DNA of 64,000 nt from Alitta virens (lineage: Eukaryota; Annelida; Polychaeta; Phyllodocida; Nereididae): the NCBI GenBank assembly GCA_932294295.1, contig OW028585.1, positions 12,906,271 through 12,970,270 on the forward strand. The letters are read 5' to 3'. The notes under the pieces were generated by a model that worked only from the letters and a program-made list of their open reading frames with translations, was not told where the DNA came from and did no database searches. Within the stretch, counting starts at the first letter, position 1; each line of letters begins with the position of its first letter. The position numbers and the translations under genes are program-made. Shown one piece after another: positions 24,843-37,609 of the stretch.

Positions 24843-25277
24843 TAATTTAACAAACATTAAGCAGGGTGATCCCTCTAAGATGATCATGTCATCGCTGCCG
24901 AGGGGCCACCCACAAACCAACACTAACTATGGAAAGTTACAATGATGTCAGTGCCTGGAGTCCATGTTCACAATGAATTATATTAAGTGCTATTGCAGAA
25001 AATTATAGCTTAGGTGATAAATGCATTCTTTTAATAATACTTACGAACAATCGATTACTAACAAGTATAGTTATTCCATAAGGACTCCAAGTTATGATAC
25101 ACAAAGCAGTCTGCAATGTTTCATTGGCTTAAATATCGATAATCTTTTTTTTTTTTTAATGAAAACTTTAAAACTACATATGGAGTGAGTATAAATTTTG
25201 TCCTGAATATCAATTGGCATATCATTAAAATTAATAGGGAACCTGTAGCTTATAGATTGTCTTGCAAACTCATGCCT

Positions 25278-25302
25278 TGATAGATAGGTAGACAGATAGG
25301 TG

Positions 25303-25337
<35 letters not shown>

Positions 25338-25485
25338 GTATAGATAGGCAGATAGATGGACAGATAGTAGATAGATAGATGGATAGGTGGATAGATGGAT
25401 GGATAGATAGATAGACAGACAAACAGACGGACAGATAGACAGATAGATATAGAGATAGATAGATATAATAGATATGATAGATAGC
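25278..25485. repeat. GATA/GACA microsatellite
   Basis: GATAGATAGATAG with GGAC/GACA variants. Confidence 0.85.
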
Positions 25486-26502
25486 AATAAAATCATAGAA
25501 ATGTATGTGCTGTCGTAAAAATAAGAATTATTTATGTTGGTCATAATGTTATGGACATGTGACCTATTATTCTCACCCACAGGAGTGCATGCAACAAGGC
25601 TGACCCCAAGATAGCCATTGCTTGACCACTACTGACCACTACATTGCCCTATGTCCAGCTACAATCAATACCAACTCAATGTTTACTCTGCTTGACCTCA
25701 TGGGGTCGCTGCTGTCCAGTCACGTGGTCACTGGCCTCACGTGACCTTGGAGATGGTTGCTATGGCAACTGCTTCACCTGTCAAAAGCCCCAAGGCCACA
25801 CAATGCAATTGCTAAAACAATGGTTTAAATATGGATATAGTGTGTAGTAATAATAATTTTTAATAACCTGAATTGAAGTACCTTGAAGTGCCTTGAAGTA
25901 CTTTGAAGTACTTTGAAGTTTTGTTAAGTAGGTGCATTTATCTTGTACCACTCACCAGTGCAATTTAGCATTATGTACGCCATTGTACAAGTCCTCATGT
26001 ACAACAGTTAGCCAGCTAAGCTTCTTTTAATTCATCTTACTCATTACTGCCATTAATCAATTGGACGAAGATAGTAAATAATGAAAAATAACACATATAG
26101 GAAATGCACCTATTTTATCTAATAAAAATATTGGGGTTCAGTGGTACAGCACAATCACACATTGGTTACATTGTGAGACATGAGATATGTACACCCTCAA
26201 ATAATATCGGCCTCGTTGTACATTGACATTTTCGGGTGTACATATCTGCACATGCAACCATTGTATAATATATATTGTATAATGTATATATGCGTTATAG
26301 GATTCCTGCGTTGGTCTAGTGGTTAAGGTGATAGCCAGATCTATATACTTGAATTAACAGTCATGGGTTTGAATCCTCATATTATAGAATGATTTTAAAA
26401 TGGTGGCTCAATCAGTGGGAACTGTTATTGTTTGGAACTTTGGCAAAAACATTGAAAGTCATGCATATGAGATAATAAGTAAACATATTGACAAAATCCA
26501 CT

Positions 26503-26760
26503 CTTCTTCTTCTTTCTTTCTTCTTCTTTTTAACCTTTTTTTCTTCTTCTCTTTTTTTGTTACATCTTTTTAATCTTTTTTTTGGTCTTGCTCCTCCTCT
26601 TCCTGCTTCTTCTCCTCCTCCTTCTTCTTCTCCTCATCCTTCTTCTTCATCTTCTGTTTTTCTTCTCCTCCTCTTCCTTCTTCTTCTCCTCCTCCTCCTT
26701 CTTCTTCTCCTTCTTCTCCTTCTTCTTCATCTTCTGTTTTTTCTTCTTTCTATCTTCTTC
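26503..26760. repeat. CTT/CTC triplet tract
   Basis: CTTCTTCTCCTCCTCC pyrimidine triplets; the Leu- and Ser-rich frames are not genes. Confidence 0.85.
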
Positions 26761-26790
26761 TACTTGTGCTATGTCATATTTTACCTATAG

Positions 26791-27018
26791 TTGATTTTCA
26801 CGGAAGGTTCTCTATATTTCCACCAGGTGACTAAGACAGAATACTGCAATTCAATTTGCTGAAAAACTTCCAGCCCTTGACTATGATTCGCTGAAGCGAA
26901 GTGCATCCTAGCAGCAATATTTTTAGTGCATTTTAATCTGACATCTTATCATTCAGTTGATTTCTGTTATTTCCCTGAGAAAATTATATTTATGGAATCA
27001 GTTAGTTATGACCTACTA
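26791..27018. repeat. Dispersed repeat D, copy 2
   Basis: Direct-orientation copy of 1368-1590, diverged, with no ORF. Confidence 0.65.
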
Positions 27019-27912
27019 CAGGCAACCAACCACCCTTTCCAGCATATTTTGTCAACCTTGTTTAGAAAAAAGTTAAGATAAACAACAGCACCAATAAGCA
27101 ATCCTTGTACCTACTGTCACTGTAATAGCCATCTAAGGCAAGTTTTGACCACTCAGGACAGACAGCTAGACAGACAGACTGACAGAAAGTATTTATTTGG
27201 CCATAAACTTACAATTTACATAAACAAAAACAATCAAGGAAAACTGGTTATATTATGGTCATAGGAGACATTCACTAAGGTCAAAATCCGCTGATGTGCA
27301 TGCCATCTATGAGCCATTTGGTGTATAACATGAAAATTGGCTACATATGAAAGGAACATCATGGTCAGGATTGCAATTGCTACAAGCAGAAGAGTACCAA
27401 ATTGTTACCTATATTTACTATTAATTGTTTTAATCGCATGTTCGCTGATGGGCTACCTTGTACTGCATACATACAGTTTGGATTAGTGCAGGAGACCCAT
27501 GGGTGGGACTTGCACTTAACTCAGCATAGACACCCAGTACAAGGTACCTTCAATTTATCATCACATCGTGACATGCAACTGACATCCTGAAATGTAGCTC
27601 AGAGTGCCTGGTCTGGGATTCGAGCCTGGGATAACTGTTTTAGCATATACCAACATGGAATTAACATTAGCATATAGACTACTCCTAAAATGTACCAATG
27701 CCACTACTGGCCCCTTAGAGGGAGCCACTGAGCTGCATGTGAGTTATGATGCCCTCTGGCAAGTAACAGAAAAAATGTCCACCCGAAAAAGAAAAAGGTC
27801 TACGTATATATAGCGTACATATATAAAATTAAAAACAAAAATTAAGAAATAATTTTATTCTCATGCAACCACATCAAACTGAGATAATTCATAGTAAGAA
27901 TAACTGGTAAAC

Positions 27913-28165
27913 CGCTGGGTGGCCTGATGGTCCCGGCATCTGCCGATTCCACATTGACTGCTGAAGGTCCGTGGCACTCTTCATGAGCTACATCCAAGCT
28001 GGATGTCAATCGCACAAGGCGTAAAATCGGAGATGCCTTGTACTCGGTGGCTATGCTGAGGCGTGTAGAAGACCTGGTATAACATGAGGTGGGCTCTCAG
28101 CCTTATCATCTCATCATTACATCTGCCTCTGGCAGCTGGTCACATTGACACTGAGATATTAAAAA
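27913..28165 (+). mobile_element. SINE-2-like copy, plus strand
   Basis: Head GGGTGGCCTGATGGTCCCGG, body CTCGGTGGCTATGCTGAGGC and tail CTTATCATCTCATCATTACA. Confidence 0.65.
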
Positions 28166-28724
28166 TTATTTTTCTATAATTAATATTATAATAACACTTC
28201 TGATATATATATACAGTTAGTTTCATAAAATACGGTTGACTCTAGACAGCTATAACTGGCTAGTCAGTTTACACCGACCACGACTGAAAAAATATAAACC
28301 TTGGTAAATGTAAGAAAATGTATCTAATGTATAATAGATATGTACTTTTAGATCCAGTAATGAGTAGACAGCTATAACCAGATAGTTTCATTTAGTGGCT
28401 GATAGCATCGTATAGCAGAAGTTGTCTAACTTTGTCTAGGTTCAATTTGACAGGCCGGTTTTAATGTAGATCCCCCCAAAGCTGCCTCATAATGTGTTGA
28501 GTCAAAAGGCGGCAAAACTCTTTTCAAAATCTCTCCTTGCAAATGAAAACACTTCTGTTCAAAATCATGCTTCTTGAAATTTGACCATTAAATTTTTTTT
28601 TTGTCTTACTGCCTATTTCATTAATTTGGAAATTTAACTAAAAAATCAGTCAGCTTAAGAAATCGATTCTTCTTCATAATGTATTCATCTTTGTCTATAT
28701 CTTATTGTCAGTTTACTGTTATAT

Positions 28725-28816
28725 TTTATCCTATTCTATTCTATTCTATTCTATTCTATTCTATTCTATTCTATTCTATTCTATTCTATTCTATTCTATT
28801 CTATTCTATTCTATTC
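28725..28816. repeat. (CTATT)n pentanucleotide microsatellite
   Basis: About 17 near-perfect CTATT units. Confidence 0.92.
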
Positions 28817-29364
28817 CCTTATCAGGCCAACTCATCTTGACATACAAGTACCTTGAACTATGGCCTGGCAAAATTGAGTATTTTGGTCATTTTATGAATA
28901 TTTATGAAGTTTCTTTACAACCAGAGTGTTATAAACTTTATTATCCAGTTAATCACGGAATATTTCAAAGAAAACCCCTCCTAATATCTCAAATTTAATG
29001 GGCGAAAGTGTGAAATTGTATTGCTATGTTAATTGTCCTCTGGTGTCCTTTTAACCCCTGGCCTCTCATTGGCTACCCCTTCATAACCATGGGAAATTCA
29101 TGAATATATAATTGCATAGAGGTTAATCACAGTTTCAGGTCAAATGTCACATACAGGAAAACCTCACCCCACAGGTCAGGGTCACAGATGTCTCAACTCC
29201 CTGTTTAGCATATGACTTCAGTCTGCCCCTTTGGTCAGTTTATGACCACAGGTCAATTGCAATTGTAGGAAAGTGACACTAAGGTAGTAATTTAGCATAC
29301 AGGCAAACAACTTGACCACTAGACTGAGCTAAACCTGGATGCCATGGTTTAGTGGCGAAGAGTG

Positions 29365-29803
29365 GTGGTGGCGGATTAGGGCTTTACGTCCTGTATTTCT
29401 GCACCTGATGGGCTAATTAGGACAGGTAGGGACCATGGCAATGAGTGGTGGCAGTGGTGGATTAGGGCTTTACGTCCTGTATTTCTGCACCTGATGGGCT
29501 AATTAGGACAGGTAGGGACCATGGCAATGAGTGGTGGCAGTGGTGGATTAGGGCTTTACGTCCTGTATTTCTGCACCTGATGGGCTAATTAGGACAGGTA
29601 GGGACCATGTCAATGAGTGGTGGCAGTGGTGGATTAGGGCTTTACATCCTGTATTTCTGCACCTGATGGGCTAATTAGGACAGGTAAGGATCATGGCAAC
29701 GAGACGAAGGATGAAACAGCCATCCAATATAGGCTCGAACGGGGATTGAACCCAGGATCTAGTTGTTGGAAGCCCAGCGCGCTACCACTGAGCTAGGCCC
29801 CCA
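29365..29803 (-). mobile_element. SINE-1 with fourfold tandem tail
   Basis: The tRNA-like head is at 29700-29803. The 86-bp tail unit (GGATTAGGGCTTTACGTCCT) is repeated four times at 29373, 29459, 29545 and 29631, nearly identical. Confidence 0.8.
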
Positions 29804-30634
29804 TCACTTTAGTGGCGAAGACATTCTCTTGGTAAGCATGAGGTAGTATGTTTGAACTCACTAGGCCACGACACAGATATTGTTTGATTACGTTATATAT
29901 TGTGATGTCATCAATGTAAGAATTAAGTAGTGACATCATCTTATTGTTATTTTTTTGTGCTATGGTCGTTTTCCCCCTGTAGGCGCTGTTACTTTTACTC
30001 CCCAGTTGAAGGTCTCAGGTAGATTCTGGCATATAATTACCCAACAATAAGCTTAAGCTCAAAAGTGTCTTTAAATATATTTAACCAAATAAGGATATAC
30101 ATATAGTTATGGTCTTCGGTGGCATGGAGGAGTTGGCGAAACCCTCTTTAATTGAATATACTGTTATTTTGAAAAGGTTTTTGTTGGAGTCTCTTTGAAG
30201 TCTGGGGGGCACCTCAGCAGTGACACCATGTCTTGGAGGTGTCCCCTCATATTACATATACAATAAATATAATTATTTCTTGTATATATGTTATGATAAG
30301 ATGTAGTTGATGTATGTAATATGAAATATATACTTTTGAGTTCTAAGCTCTGAGTTCTGAGTTCTTCAACCACTGCCTCACCCACCCAGGTGTAATGGGT
30401 GCCTGGCAATAGGCAGCAGCCGTGACGGCACAGCTAATGGCACACTCTAAGAAAAAAAGGTTCTTAAAGGTTCAATATGGAACCTGAAGGTTCTGTTGTA
30501 CATTTAAGGGTTCTGAATGGTTCCTGAAGATTCAATATATAGCTGAATATAAGAACCATACGGTTCAATCACACACCAAAGGTTCAAATCTTGACAAAAG
30601 AGTTCAATGCCAAGTACATTAGTTACCAATACTT

Positions 30635-30985
30635 ATACCACTGTTTGCCTTCCACAGCCAATCAGAAGCCTGGATTACAGGGGGATATATCACATGTACT
30701 AAGAACAGCAGGGAGGACATGGTCACACTTATATGAGCACATGTTGTGGCAAAACTTAACAAGCAAACACTTAACAAGCAAACAAATGTCTTGCAAAATA
30801 GGCAACATCTTATGCAACTGATCCCGCAAAATAATGAACCCAGAATCTCTGACAAACATAAACACAAACAATCCAATTAAGTGGTATAAGTTAGATAATG
30901 CCCTTGTTTTCTTCGACATGGGGATTATTGCTCGGCTAACGCCTCTGCAAGAAAACGCGGGCATTATCTATTACTTAAATGATTG
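30635..30985. mobile_element. Family C repeat, inverse copy
   Basis: Matches 46139-46403 in reverse complement, with an expanded hairpin loop. It is nested in the 30443-33309 element. Confidence 0.7.
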
Positions 30986-31173
30986 TTAAGGGCAGTCACT
31001 TATTTGATTAGAACAACAAATGAAGCCAGACAGTGCAGCCTCAATGAGCAATTGAGCATTACATTAGACAGTTTACCTCAAATGCTTCATGGTAATTAAT
31101 ATTGTAAATAATTTTATTTAATCAAGACATGAAAACATGTTTTTTTTATTATTAAGTTGTATTGTTTTTGCAG

Positions 31174-31320
31174 ATACTTGTGCAGGAAAACAAAAGCCAA
31201 ATGACCATGAAAACATTCAGGACTTAATGAAGAGGACTGTACAACAATGTAACATTGAGAAAGCAGTGACAGTGAACTGCTCGAGAAATATCACTTGCAG
31301 AAAATATATTGCTTGTCATG
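31174..31320 (+). CDS. Exon-like ORF of unknown family
   Basis: A strong acceptor (ATTGTTTTTGCAG) and donor (G then GTGAGT) bound an open 147-nt segment. It encodes TCAGKQKPNDHENIQDLMK and later VNCSRNITCRKYIACHG, with six cysteines and one N-glycosylation sequon. I do not recognise it. It sits inside the TIR element, so it may be captured host sequence. Confidence 0.35.
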
Positions 31321-32397
31321 GTGAGTATTCATAACGAAAAATATAAAATTGCTACATTTTCACTTTCATCAATCTGTAAATGCCATGTTGAATACTACTT
31401 TTGCATATACAGTAGATTGCAAAAGTATTCATGCATCTAGATTTTACAGGCATATCTGCAAGATATAAATCTATATAGGACAAAAGTGGTACATGCAATC
31501 AGCACTATTTCTTTTTGAGGTGATGATTTACATGTTTACATTTTCAAGCCAGTTTGCAACTGTAATGTTTCATATGAAATTGCGAATATTTTCATTGTTG
31601 CACTAGATTTTCCTCAGAGTTTCTCAGATTTTCTGAAATTCACCTAGGAAATGTTTTAACATTAAATATAATGGAATATTGGCGGACTGAAATTTGCAAC
31701 CCACTGTTTTCATGTGACAGTTTGTCAACTGATGAATCTTTAAATTCAGAATGTCTGGCAGTAAAAGTTCCAATGATAATTTTACCTTTTTTTATTTTTT
31801 CATTTCTTTTCATCACATTGAAATATCAATAAAATTTATTGTCGTAGACTCTTCATGAAACGAAACCACAACTGTATTATTTCAAAGAGACTTGTGTACA
31901 TGTCAGCTTGCCAGGGTACATTAAAGAGAAAAGGAAAGGTACAACAACTTTGTATAGTATTTAAAAATTCCTTTCTTTACAAATCAAAGATATCACAATT
32001 TTTTGTTTGAGCATCCATAATGCAAATATAGACTGTAAATGACTCTGTTGTGTTGTGTATTCATATTGATATTTTCAATAAAGAACCACCCTTAGACAGA
32101 ATGCAAACAAGTAAAACATAGACCTGTGTATATCATGGACAATTATGAAGAATGAGTGACTGGTTGACCTGTTAAAAATTTACATGAGGATTGCCCGTCA
32201 ACAACAAAGAACAAAACCCATGAAGTGGGCAACAAACAACAGTAGAAGCACCAACAATATCAAAACAGATTGTTGCTACCTAGTCATAAATATGCATAAC
32301 ATTAACAGCTGTAATAATATATGTCTGATCCTTATAGTTATATAATTAATGTCTTTGATGCAAACATCTAATATCATGATTTTTATAATAAAACTTC

Positions 32398-32606
32398 CTA
32401 CGCTTTATTTTGGCAGGAGTCAACACCCACGTTATTGTTCAGATCAAGCACAAGAGAGAGTCCAGTATATGTGGAAAATGTTGAAATATGGCATGATGGT
32501 CATCCAAGACAGAGAACCTGATATTTCACTGGCTTTTGAATGTTTAATTGCTGTTTATTGGATACAAAATATACATCATGTGTTATGTGGAATTTTGCAT
32601 CATTGA
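32398..32606 (+). CDS. Exon-like ORF of unknown family
   Basis: Open frame after TTTTGGCAG, encoding RSQHPRYCSDQAQERVQYMW and ending VLCGILHH and a stop. No family recognised. The frame required by splicing from 31320 would instead stop after about 23 residues, so the two ORFs may not belong together. Confidence 0.25.
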
Positions 32607-32707
32607 TTGTGGTATGGTTAATTTGGTAAAACTTGTACATTGTGTATGAAGTGATTTAATCCTTAGGTTGTGTGGAGCTCAGTCCAACATACCAAGTGTG
32701 TGTGTGT

Positions 32708-32846
32708 GATTAGGGCTTTACGTCCTATATTTCTGCACCAGTTGGGCTAATTAGGACAGGCAGAGACCATGGCAATGAGACGAAGGATGAAACAGCCATC
32801 CAACTTAGGCTCGTCCGGGAATCGAACCCGGGACCCAGCGGTTGGG
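32708..32846 (-). mobile_element. SINE-1, truncated head
   Basis: Tail and B-box part (GGAATCGAACCCGGGA) are present; the A-box end is missing. Confidence 0.75.
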
Positions 32847-33484
32847 TCCAACATACCAAAACTATATTTGTTCATAAAAGAAAATAAATGCGTAAATCAA
32901 AATTAATTTTGTTGTGCTGTATATTTATTCATATCTAAAAAACACTTCATTGAATCAATATATAAACCTTTAATTGAACCTTGTTAGGTTCCAAATAGAA
33001 CGACATACTTCTAAAATGAACCCTAAACAGGACCATAGATGCATCTATAAAAGATCTTTGAAAGAACTTTTGAACAATCCAAGCGTTCTTTGCAGAACCA
33101 TTTGATGGGTTTGTTCATGAACCATTGGGTTCCATACAGAACTTTAGTTCAAGAACCATTGGGTTCCATCAAGAACCTTAATATGGAACGTACAGTGGTT
33201 CCTTTAAACTTTTAGAGAGGTTCTAAAAAGAACTAATAATGGTTCCATATCTATACCGGACTTTTGAACCTTTAAAGGTTCCCATATAGCACTTATAGTT
33301 TTTAGAGTGGCAGTGGCGTGAGCTTAAAAGCCTCTATAGTTAACCCCTTGTTGAAGGCTGAATACTCCTCGTTAGCTGAGAAAGTGCCTGGATTGGGTTG
33401 CCAAAAGTGCTAATTATCTGTTCTAACATAGATCATATGTATCTGTATTTATTATAGTATCAAGTGTTAAATACAGAGATTTAG

Positions 33485-33832
33485 TTGAAGTTAATGACGT
33501 TTGAACCTGTAAGGTTCATATATGGGGGGGTCTCTGCCTTTTTCTATACAATGACATGCTTTGGCAACCCTTACAAACTGAAATGTTCAGTTGCTGATGT
33601 AAACATCCGATATGCTTCCAACGCATTTCAAGGCACAGTAAGCATGGAGACACCGAATAGTATGCCGAAGGTTTTTGCTGATACTTTTTGTTCTTATTGT
33701 GAAAATGATCAGTATGTATTATCAAATAAGCAGTCTATTCTTATAAATGATAGACTTACAAATTTTGTAAATTCAACTCTAGATTATTATAACAATAATT
33801 TTTTTCTTTCAAAGAAACGTTACGGTTTATAG
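33485..33832 (+). CDS. Unidentified 115-codon ORF
   Basis: Encodes MKLMTFEPVRFIYGG through KKRYGL. It has no recognised domain and AT-rich codons. It could be a retroelement remnant or a chance ORF. Confidence 0.2.
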   Translation: MKLMTFEPVRFIYGGVSAFFYTMTCFGNPYKLKCSVADVNIRYASNAFQGTVSMETPNSMPKVFADTFCSYCENDQYVLSNKQSILINDRLTNFVNSTLDYYNNNFFLSKKRYGL

Positions 33833-34058
33833 TGTCCAAATATGACACTGGTCTGATGCTTATATTAAGCTTATACTGTAAAATATCATGTCGATGCATG
33901 TCTTACATATTATATTTTAATATTTGTTGCAAGCATACGGTGTATAATGGTTACATGATAACAGTTGTTGTCTGGATATAAATTTGCTTATGTAAATATG
34001 ACTATCAAAATTGTAAGTAATTTTCAGTACTTTTTTATTCTGTACTTGGCCCTTATAT

Positions 34059-34815
34059 ACACCTCAACAAAAGTAAGTCCCCCCCCCCCCCCCCCAGATA
34101 AACTTGAATATTTTCAAGACGACTGCTCCAATCTTTACCAAATTTTGTGTGTGTTTTAACATTGGTATAAGCATTAATCATGCCAAATTATTGCGTAATC
34201 GGATCAGTTTTGGTTGAGTGAGCAGCAGTGATATGCTCAACAAGCCTTTTTCAAAAATCCCAAGACTGTTTTTGAACAACATCAGCTGCTGAAAAATGGA
34301 TGCATGCAGTCCCTCAATAAATTTGACTAAAAAAAAATGACACATGGGTCCAGCAATCAATCAAAGACAAAACACACAATTTATTGCACAATTACACTGA
34401 AAAATAAAGAGGGTACAAAACAATAACAGTTACTGATAACAGGTGACAAATTTCTTAAAGTGTTCAACATTCAATATGAGGTGTGGCCTCCGTTTCTCCG
34501 AATCACCTCATTACATCTTTTTCTCATGGTCTGCACAAGTTTTTTGATGCGGTTCTGGGGTATTGCAGCCCACTCTTCCTGCAGGATCAGTTGCAGCATG
34601 GCAAGGGTTGTCTGCTGGTCGACTCTTCTTCGAACTGCCCTCTTCAACTGATCCCAGAGGTGTTCAATAGGGTTGAGATCAGGAGAGTTGGCAGGCCAGT
34701 CCATCCTCTCCACCCCCTGATCCTCCAAAATTTCATTTATCAAGATCGGTACAATCGTCTTGAAAATATTATATAAGTTTATCTAGGGGGGGGGGACTTA
34801 CTTTTGTTGAGGTGT
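34059..34815 (-). mobile_element. Tc1/mariner-like element, internally deleted
   Basis: The ends are inverted: ACACCTCAACAAAAGTAAGT at 34059-34078 and its complement at 34796-34815, with homology extending to 34122 and from 34756. Inside, on the minus strand, is the C-terminal part of a transposase (34743-34471) with DWPANSPDLNPIEHLWDQL, the last DDE block of Tc1 transposases. The N-terminal DNA-binding part and the first Asp residues are deleted, so it cannot be autonomous. Confidence 0.88.
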
Positions 34816-34963
34816 TTATTTGTTTAGTGCTGAGAATTGTAAAATATGATTAGTAATCATAACCCTTTAAACTAAACTTATAAAAATATTTTGATTATAA
34901 TTTTATCATGCTGTTGATTTATTTCCATTTTTTTTGGGGGGGGGGGGGCGATATAAAATATAA

Positions 34964-35089
34964 CATCCCAGATATCATTACAAATTAGGCCAGCGTCATT
35001 TCTATATAGACCACTGTCGACACAGCATCGTTTTGACGTCGCCAACGTTGCACCAACATTGAAACGACTTGGAATGCCATCTGGGATGC
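34964..35089. mobile_element. MITE family B, copy 1
   Basis: About 126 bp with inverted ends CATCCCAGATA and CATCTGGGATG, and a GC-richer centre (GACGTCGCCAACGTTG). Confidence 0.7.
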
Positions 35090-35819
35090 ATTTCTGTTAC
35101 TAATCTTGTTCATCATTTTAACGACGGATCAAAATATAACCGAAAATTCAATATCATTTGATATTATTTCAAACCACAAATAAAGCATATAACATATAGC
35201 ACCTTTAGCATCTCTTCATTACATTGGTCCTTGCAACTGATGGAATAAACAATTCATGACTTTGAATATTTTCAGAACAGTTCAGTTGAGCTAAAGCAAA
35301 TATCCAGTACAATCAGGAATATTTATCGATCACTATGACAACCGAACTTGGGCCAGTGTAGCTCCTTATCAGGTCTGAGAACTGACCTTTGTGAACAAAT
35401 TGCAAAAATAAACTGGCGTTTGTCTTTTTATGGGCATGTGAACATGATTACTATGGCAATCAATCTTTATTTAGTTTCTGACGTAATGGCCTTCCTCGTG
35501 TCTTGGTCTGTGACAATGTAAGAATATTTTTATCCTAAAAATATGACATGCATAGGTTGTAATCAATGTCACTGATGCAATGGCCTGAGCAATAATGCAA
35601 ACTAGACATAAATATTGCTGTCATTTGCAAGTGCTTGAAATAGAACACATTGCTTTACTCTTTCTAGCAGGGTGCGACACAAAATTTGTCGCACTTAATA
35701 GGCCTAAATCAATTTAATTGCATGTCCACTGCACCTGTTCAGCTACCTGTTGCTCTGAAAAGCAATATACTTATTGTTTAGGGTATTTTGACATGTTTTG
35801 ACCAATAAACCATCTGAGA
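35090..35819. other. No gene seen
   Basis: AT-rich unique-looking sequence between MITE B and a hairpin repeat; no exon signature recognised. Confidence 0.4.
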
Positions 35820-36095
35820 CATGTAAATATATGAAAAATAAAATGAAATGAATTTATTTATTTGACCCAAAAATAAAAGACAATAATGTTTTGGATTACA
35901 TAAAAGAAAGAGAAACATAGAGGGTCAAGGGACACCCATTTTTTCTCAATTTGGACAAAATGGGTGTCCCTTGACACTCTATGTATATAGCATAGAAATC
36001 ATGGAACCCCGATAGCAGATATAATTATTTCTTGCATATATGTTACAAAAAAAATGTAGTTGATATATGTAATAGGAAATAAATGATTCTGATTC
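35820..36095. repeat. Dispersed repeat with hairpin (AGGGTCAAGGGACACCCAT)
   Basis: A hairpin of about 26-bp arms at 35916-35983, preceded by a TTATTTGACCCAAAAAT start and followed by an ATGTAGTTGATATATGTAAT tail. A related copy lies at 47456-47582, and the tail recurs at 30265-30330. Confidence 0.6.
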
Positions 36096-36799
36096 TAGCA
36101 TTTCAAAACGATGTAGAAACGTCTAGGAAAATTGCCTGTCTAGGAAATGGCCTGTATGGAGGGGGGGGGGGGGGGGGTTGATAATACATAGAAAAAATAA
36201 TAATTTCAGAATTTTAAATGGAAACCACCCAGGTTTTGTTAAGGCTGAAATACCATTACCAAAAAGGTATAACACATGCATGTATCTTTATTTTTGATCC
36301 TTCCCAAGACCGATTGAATGTATAGTCAATTTGAAAGAATTTTTAGCATTTGTGCGAAGTCGCGGTTCGTCATATTTCCTTTATTATGGAACATATAAAG
36401 TTGGTAGGCACATGACTGTATTCAGTGACAAATAAGCTTCACTTTGAATACCAACATTGCGCTGTATTTAAACTTTTATTCAAATTATAATAACTCAATT
36501 TTGAGACTAAATGAGCCCGAATAGACATATATATCACTCTCTTTATTCCGTCCTATTACATACCTAAAATTATTCAGTCAATTTTAGGTGTTTCAAGTAC
36601 ATTCTTTTATGAGCAACCCCCCCCCCCCCCCCCCACACCCCATCTAGTTAAGTTCTTCATCAAAGTTCTTCTCACCTATTATTACTAAAAGCTATGAAAT
36701 AGTTCAAACATATGAATCTGTCAGGCAAACCCTTAACTTGAAATAATAGTTTGACAGGCCTGGGCATTTAGGATTAATTCTCCCCACAATAGCCAAGAT

Positions 36800-37266
36800 T
36801 TATTAACTATTTTAATGAATCGCTACACAAGCATTGCTTATCAATAAGGGCATTGGTTATTTTTATGGGCACATATCTATTGAGTTAATTGTCATTTTAC
36901 TTGCTGGTCAAAGATTAGGTATGTTGCATAGAAGTCTGTTAAACTTCTTATGCTACATGTATTTTTTAAAATTGCCAGATAAGCCCAGTACTAGATATTG
37001 TCTTCTTTATAGGCCATGTCTACTCACATTGTTTGTCGCATACACAAGTTTACATATTTTGAACCTAAAATGAAGTGCTATACAGAAATGTGCTATATTT
37101 ATTATATATTTGTTAGTCCTATTAGATTTATGTATTATTATTAGTATGTCATACAGAAGCTTCTGCTTGGTTCGTGTATTTTGTCTTGAACAATGTATGT
37201 GATTCCGTGAATTGAAACGACAGTAAATACAATTTTACTACTACTACTACTACTACTACTACTACA
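36800..37266 (+). mobile_element. Possible LINE 3' end with TAC tail
   Basis: A short open stretch ends near 37073, followed by a T-rich 3' region and (TAC)n at 37237-37266. The simple tandem tail after a non-coding 3' region resembles CR1/L2-type elements. Inference only. Confidence 0.35.
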
Positions 37267-37335
37267 GGGTAATTTTTAATATTTATATTTGCTGGCAATT
37301 TCGTGAATTATGCAGGAAGGTCATTTTACATCAAT

Positions 37336-37609
37336 GCTACTGGTCAGAAGCTTAGTCGACTTATTTGACCAGCTATCAGAGTCAGATGTAATGATGGGAT
37401 GATATGGTTCGAGTCCATACCATTTTACACATTCACCCCAGGGGTGGGCCTTCAACTTACTCAAGCCACTATGGTTAATGTCTCGTGGTACTGACATCCA
37501 GCTATCAAGCTCATGAAGAGTGCCTGTGCCAGGGATCAAACCTGGGACCTTCAGAGTAGTTGGTTAGTTTTCTAACAGGCTAATGCCTTAACCACTGGGC
37601 TACCCAACA
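37336..37609 (-). mobile_element. SINE-2-like copy with alternative tail
   Basis: The head complement (GGGATCAAACCTGGGACC, TTAACCACTGGGCTACCC) and body match SINE-2. The tail is the GAAGCTTAGTCGACTTAT type. Confidence 0.7.

Larger units (their letters stand above)
30443..33309. mobile_element. TIR-bounded 2.9-kb element with exon-like cargo
   Basis: The left end CACTCTAAGAAAAAAAGGTT and the right end (reverse complement CACTCTAAAAACTATAAG) are inverted. Both ends carry scattered GGTTC/GAACC words. Inside are a hairpin-MITE copy (about 30635-30985), an exon-like ORF (31174-31320), a second ORF (32398-32606) and a SINE fragment (32708-32846). No transposase is seen. It may be a nonautonomous element with captured sequence; the target-site duplication is unclear. 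Confidence 0.55.

Noticed and set aside
25092..25580. 162-codon ORF with Tyr-Leu-Ser-Ile repeats
   Set aside because: Microsatellite translation with unrelated flanks.
26302..26385. tRNA-like segment (TGGTCTAGTGGTTAAGG, GGGTTTGAATCCTC)
   Set aside because: A- and B-box-like motifs are present but I could not fold an acceptor stem; likely a SINE head and not a functional tRNA.
26488..26794. Leu/Phe-rich ORFs that look like a membrane protein
   Set aside because: Low-complexity CTT/CTC tract, no splice or domain evidence.
34460..34776. Plus-strand ORFs at 34.5 kb
   Set aside because: Antisense shadows of the Tc1-like transposase fragment.
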